64,000 nt of DNA, taken from the NCBI RefSeq assembly GCF_000009365.1, contig NC_008260.1, forward strand, positions 407,501 through 471,500, read 5' to 3'. The stretch comes from Alcanivorax borkumensis SK2. Lineage in GTDB: Bacteria > Pseudomonadota > Gammaproteobacteria > Pseudomonadales > Alcanivoracaceae. The notes below the pieces were generated by a model that saw only the letters and a program-made list of their open reading frames with translations, was not told the origin of the DNA and did not search any database. Every line of letters starts with the position of its first letter. Position 1 is the first letter of the stretch. A program made the translations under genes and the position numbers. Positions 61,020 through 64,000 of this stretch are shown here, piece after piece.

Positions 61020-62387
61020 ATGACGGCATCATCTTCCCATGCTCTGCAACGGACAGAACTGAAGGCCACTGGCTATCTGGCAACGATTTTTGCGTTGCGA
61101 ATGTTCGGTCTGTTCATGATTCTGCCTATTTTTGCCGTTTACGGGCAAGCTCTTGAAGGGGCTTCACCGCTATTAATTGGTACTGCTATTGGTGCCTACG
61201 GCTTGATGCAGGCATTGTTACAGATCCCTTTTGGTATGTTGTCGGATCGCTTTGGGCGCCGGCCGCTATTGCTTATCGGCCTATTGCTGTTTATTGCTGG
61301 CGGCGCGGTAGCCGCGATGAGTGACCACATTTACGGGGTCATTGCCGGGCGTGCTTTGCAAGGCGCAGGGGCGATTGCCAGTGTCATTATGGCACTGATT
61401 GGGGATGTTGTGACTGAAAAGCATCGCACCCGGGCTATGGCTTTGATTGGTATGTCGGTGGGCGGCTCTTTTGTTCTTGCACTGATTTTGGGGCCCTTGC
61501 TGGCTGGGTGGCTAGGTTTGTCTGGCCTATTCTGGATGACGTCAGTGTTGGGTGGTTTCGCTTTGCTGGTGGCGTTTGTGGTGCCGGCGCCAAAAGCCTT
61601 GCAGGGTGAGGCGCTGCCTGTGTCAGAACGGTTCCGTCGGGTGTTGGGTAGCAAGACCTTGCTGCGTTTTGATGTGGGTATTTTCAGCCTGCACTTGATT
61701 ATGACCGCATCTTTTGTGGTGGTGCCGGCGTTGCTCAGCGATCGATTGGGGCTGACATTGCAAAGTCACAGCCTGCTGTATCTGGCGGTTCTGGTGGCTG
61801 GGTTTGTGGCTATGGTGCCATTAATTATCCGCGCGGAGCGCCGAGGGGCGGTTCCCATGAAGCGATTGGCGGTGGTGTTGCTGGCGCTCTCTCAGCTGGT
61901 GTTGGCGTTAGCTGGGGCGCAATTGTGGCATTTCGTTTTGGCATTATTGGTTTTCTTTACCGCTTTTAATCTACTAGAGGCCTTGCTGCCCTCTTTAGTC
62001 GGGCGCGCGGCGCCGGCGGGTACGCGGGGAACGGCTATGGGGGTGTACTCAACCAGTCAGTTCCTGGGCGTCTTTGTCGGCGGACAGATGGGCGGAGCCC
62101 TTTATCAATGGGTTGGGGCAGAAGCGGTCTTTTACAGCTGTGGTGTGTTGGCTCTGATCTGGTTGCTGGTGCTGGTAGGAATGAAAGAGTTGCCCCGGCT
62201 GGATAATCGGGTGCTGTCATTGGCCCCTGGGAATGATTGGGCTGCTTTGGCTGAGCGACTGAGTTCTGTCCCCGGGGTGGTGGAAACAGTGGTCGTGGAA
62301 GAGCAAGCACTGGCCTTGCTGAAAGTGGACTCCAGTCTGTTGGACGAGCAGCAGTTACAGGGTGTCGCGGGGACCGGGCAAAGCTGA
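61020..62387 (+). CDS. MFS transporter, YajR-like
   Basis: 455 residues. Twelve membrane segments; the MFS motif GMLSDRFGRRPLLL follows segment 2, and GRALQGAGAIASVIMALIGDVV matches the motif of drug exporters. A C-terminal soluble domain of about 60 residues (LSSVPGVVETVVVEEQALALLKVDSSLL) resembles the YAM domain of YajR. Substrate unknown. The uvrA-MFS-ssb order is the same as in Pseudomonas. Confidence 0.85.
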   Translation: MTASSSHALQRTELKATGYLATIFALRMFGLFMILPIFAVYGQALEGASPLLIGTAIGAYGLMQALLQIPFGMLSDRFGRRPLLLIGLLLFIAGGAVAAMSDHIYGVIAGRALQGAGAIASVIMALIGDVVTEKHRTRAMALIGMSVGGSFVLALILGPLLAGWLGLSGLFWMTSVLGGFALLVAFVVPAPKALQGEALPVSERFRRVLGSKTLLRFDVGIFSLHLIMTASFVVVPALLSDRLGLTLQSHSLLYLAVLVAGFVAMVPLIIRAERRGAVPMKRLAVVLLALSQLVLALAGAQLWHFVLALLVFFTAFNLLEALLPSLVGRAAPAGTRGTAMGVYSTSQFLGVFVGGQMGGALYQWVGAEAVFYSCGVLALIWLLVLVGMKELPRLDNRVLSLAPGNDWAALAERLSSVPGVVETVVVEEQALALLKVDSSLLDEQQLQGVAGTGQS

Positions 62388-62476
62388 CACAATGGACGGC
62401 TTCACGAATTTGTCGTCCATCAATGATGGTAGGATTTCAGACAGTAGCTAGACCATAAGAAGTCACGGAGAGAAAC

Positions 62477-62995
62477 ATGGCGCGCGGCGTTAATAAGGTA
62501 ATTTTGATCGGTAATCTGGGTGCGGATCCGGAAACCCGCTTTATGCCCAGCGGTGGCGCGGTCACGAATGTGCGCTTGGCCACCAGCGAGAGCTGGAAAG
62601 ACCGCCAGAGCGGCCAAATGCAGGAACGCACTGAGTGGCATCGGGTGGTGCTCTTCAACAAACTAGGCGAGATTGCCGGTGAGTATCTGAAAAAGGGCTC
62701 CAAAGTTTACATTGAAGGCTCTATCCGTACCCGCAAATGGCAAGGGCAGGATGGTCAAGACCGTTATACTACCGAGATTGTGGCCAACGAGATGCAGATG
62801 TTAGATGGCCGTGGTGATGGTGGTGGTCAGGGTGGTTATTCCCAGTCCGCTGCCCCTCAAGGCAATCAGGGTGGCTACGGTAATGATGGTCAGCCTGGAG
62901 CCGGTAGTGGCCAGCCAGCACAGAACCAAAACACCAATCAGGGCGGTGGTTTCAGCGGCCCAGCGGATGACTTTGACGACGATATTCCGTTCTGA
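62477..62995 (+). CDS. ssb: single-stranded DNA-binding protein
   Basis: 172 residues. The OB fold ([53 protein letters not shown]) is followed by a Gly/Gln-rich linker (about 115-160) and the acidic protein-interaction tip DDFDDDIPF. It coats ssDNA in replication, repair and recombination. The ATG follows GGAGAGAAAC. I found no LexA box upstream. Confidence 0.98.
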   Translation: MARGVNKVILIGNLGADPETRFMPSGGAVTNVRLATSESWKDRQSGQMQERTEWHRVVLFNKLGEIAGEYLKKGSKVYIEGSIRTRKWQGQDGQDRYTTEIVANEMQMLDGRGDGGGQGGYSQSAAPQGNQGGYGNDGQPGAGSGQPAQNQNTNQGGGFSGPADDFDDDIPF

Positions 62996-63021
62996 ATGAC
63001 GGACAGGAAACCGGCCCCGTT

Positions 63022-63750
63022 ATGCCTCGAAAAATAACACTAGCGCTGCTTTTTGGCGTTAGTCTGCTGCTGTTTTTACTGCTACTAATGCCTGCGGCTG
63101 TGTTGGTAGAGCGTGTTCCGGCGCTGCGGCCGGGTGGTGCACCGTTGGTTCTGACCAACCCCCAGGGGGTTTGGTGGAACGGGCAAGCCAATTGGCAATG
63201 GCAACGCCGCCAGGGCACTGTGCAATGGTCGCTAGACTGGCACGGATTAGTGCCAGGGTTGACATTGAAAATGCGTACCACCGATGATGCAGCGCGCCTG
63301 TCGACTTGGTTGGGCGCGGACTGGGGGGATTGGCAACTGCAGCATGCGCGGCTTTCCTTGCCTATGGCACTGGTGACAGAGCACATTCCCCAGGGTAGTG
63401 CGAGTGGGCGCGTGGACGCGACGTTGATGCAGCTTTCCTTTGGCGATAGTAGGGTCAAGCAGTTGCAAGGCACGCTCCAATACAGTGGCGGCACCGTGAG
63501 TTGGGGGCGTAATGGCTCGGCGTTGGTGCCGGTATTGCAGGGTCGTTTAAGCATGAATAATGAACAACCCACACTGCAGGTGGAGGACCCGGATAATAAT
63601 TCGCTATTGGATGCTAGGTTAGCTAATGGGCGTTTTGAGCTAGAGGTTCGGCGAGCTTGGCCTATGCTATTGGGCGTGAGTCAGGGCGGCGACCCGGACG
63701 ATGTGGTATTCCAGATGTCGCAACCTCTTGTCTTGTTCGGTGGTCAGTAA
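63022..63750 (+). CDS. gspN: type II secretion system protein N
   Basis: 242 residues. One N-terminal membrane anchor (ITLALLFGVSLLLFLLLLMPAAVLV) precedes a periplasmic beta-rich domain with NPQGVWWNGQANWQW, matching GspN-type inner-membrane proteins. GspN is found in many but not all T2SS loci. It is 26 bp after ssb, possibly read through, and is followed by gspC. Confidence 0.75.
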   Translation: MPRKITLALLFGVSLLLFLLLLMPAAVLVERVPALRPGGAPLVLTNPQGVWWNGQANWQWQRRQGTVQWSLDWHGLVPGLTLKMRTTDDAARLSTWLGADWGDWQLQHARLSLPMALVTEHIPQGSASGRVDATLMQLSFGDSRVKQLQGTLQYSGGTVSWGRNGSALVPVLQGRLSMNNEQPTLQVEDPDNNSLLDARLANGRFELEVRRAWPMLLGVSQGGDPDDVVFQMSQPLVLFGGQ

Positions 63751-63835
63751 CACTATACTGCAATAATAAACAGTAGAATTCGGCAGGTTTGTAGCCTTGC
63801 ATCGGTAATAACGATAAGGAAGTCGCGGGACGGTT

Positions 63836-64000
63836 ATGTCGCAACTGGCGAGTTGGGTAAAACAACAGCAATGGGGGGCGCCGCTTCGGTGGGTGATTGC
63901 TGTATTGCTGGTGGTCGCGATGGCCTATGTGCTGGCGCAGACCGTATGGCTACTGTGGTATGGTCCCAGTGAGCGAGTGCAGAGCAATAGCAAGACGCGT
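63836..64000 (+). CDS. gspC: type II secretion system protein C, 5' end only
   Basis: 55 codons, open at the right window edge. The start MSQLASWVKQQQWGAPLRW and the membrane segment VIAVLLVVAMAYVLAQTVWLLW fit the cytoplasmic tail and single inner-membrane helix of GspC. GspC links the inner-membrane platform to the secretin GspD. The call depends on the preceding gspN; the HR and PDZ-like domains are outside the window. Confidence 0.65.
   Translation, partial: MSQLASWVKQQQWGAPLRWVIAVLLVVAMAYVLAQTVWLLWYGPSERVQSNSKTR

Overview
The window looks like the chromosome of a Pseudomonas-related marine gammaproteobacterium. It is most compatible with Alcanivorax or a close relative. This is inferred from gene order (birA-coaX-SPOR gene-tRNAs-tuf-tRNA-Trp-secE-nusG, and rplQ...uvrA-MFS-ssb) and protein resemblance; no database search was possible. 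Most of it is core information-processing DNA, interrupted by a 16-kb exopolysaccharide locus.

Layout: 1-1005 is the end of an rRNA operon (3' part of 23S, 5S, terminator). 1.7-5.8 kb carries an acyl-CoA synthetase, birA, coaX and a SPOR-domain gene. 5.8-7.9 kb is a tRNA cluster (Thr, Tyr, Gly, Thr), the first tuf gene and tRNA-Trp. 7.9-24.6 kb runs secE-nusG-rplKAJL-rpoBC-rpsLG-fusA-tuf, with clear promoters before rplK and rpsL and hairpins in several intercistronic gaps. 25.2-40.6 kb is a complete alginate-type locus. 41.0-54.7 kb is the S10-spc-alpha ribosomal protein superoperon ending with rplQ and a strong terminator. 54.8-64 kb holds a DOPA-dioxygenase-like gene, a small unknown gene, a glycerophosphodiester phosphodiesterase, uvrA with a LexA-type box, a CsgD/VpsT-like regulator, an MFS transporter, ssb, and the start of a type II secretion locus (gspN, gspC).

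The main point of interest is the alginate locus. It lies between the second tuf and rpsJ, so it splits the usual str-S10 array. A terminator closes the tuf side and a new strong promoter plus attenuator-like leader restarts transcription before rpsJ. Gene order on the + strand is algD-alg8-alg44-algK-algE-algI-algJ-algF-algX-algL. algA, a 74-codon ORF and an algG-like gene lie on the opposite strand. AlgA and AlgD make GDP-mannuronate, Alg8 with the c-di-GMP-binding Alg44 polymerises and exports it, AlgK and AlgE form the outer-membrane exit, AlgI/J/F/X add acetyl groups, and AlgL trims periplasmic polymer. The acetylation catalytic residues are present. The AlgG-like protein lacks the DPHD epimerase motif, which suggests an acetylated, guluronate-poor polymer unless another epimerase exists. 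AlgL carries a lipobox, which is also unusual.
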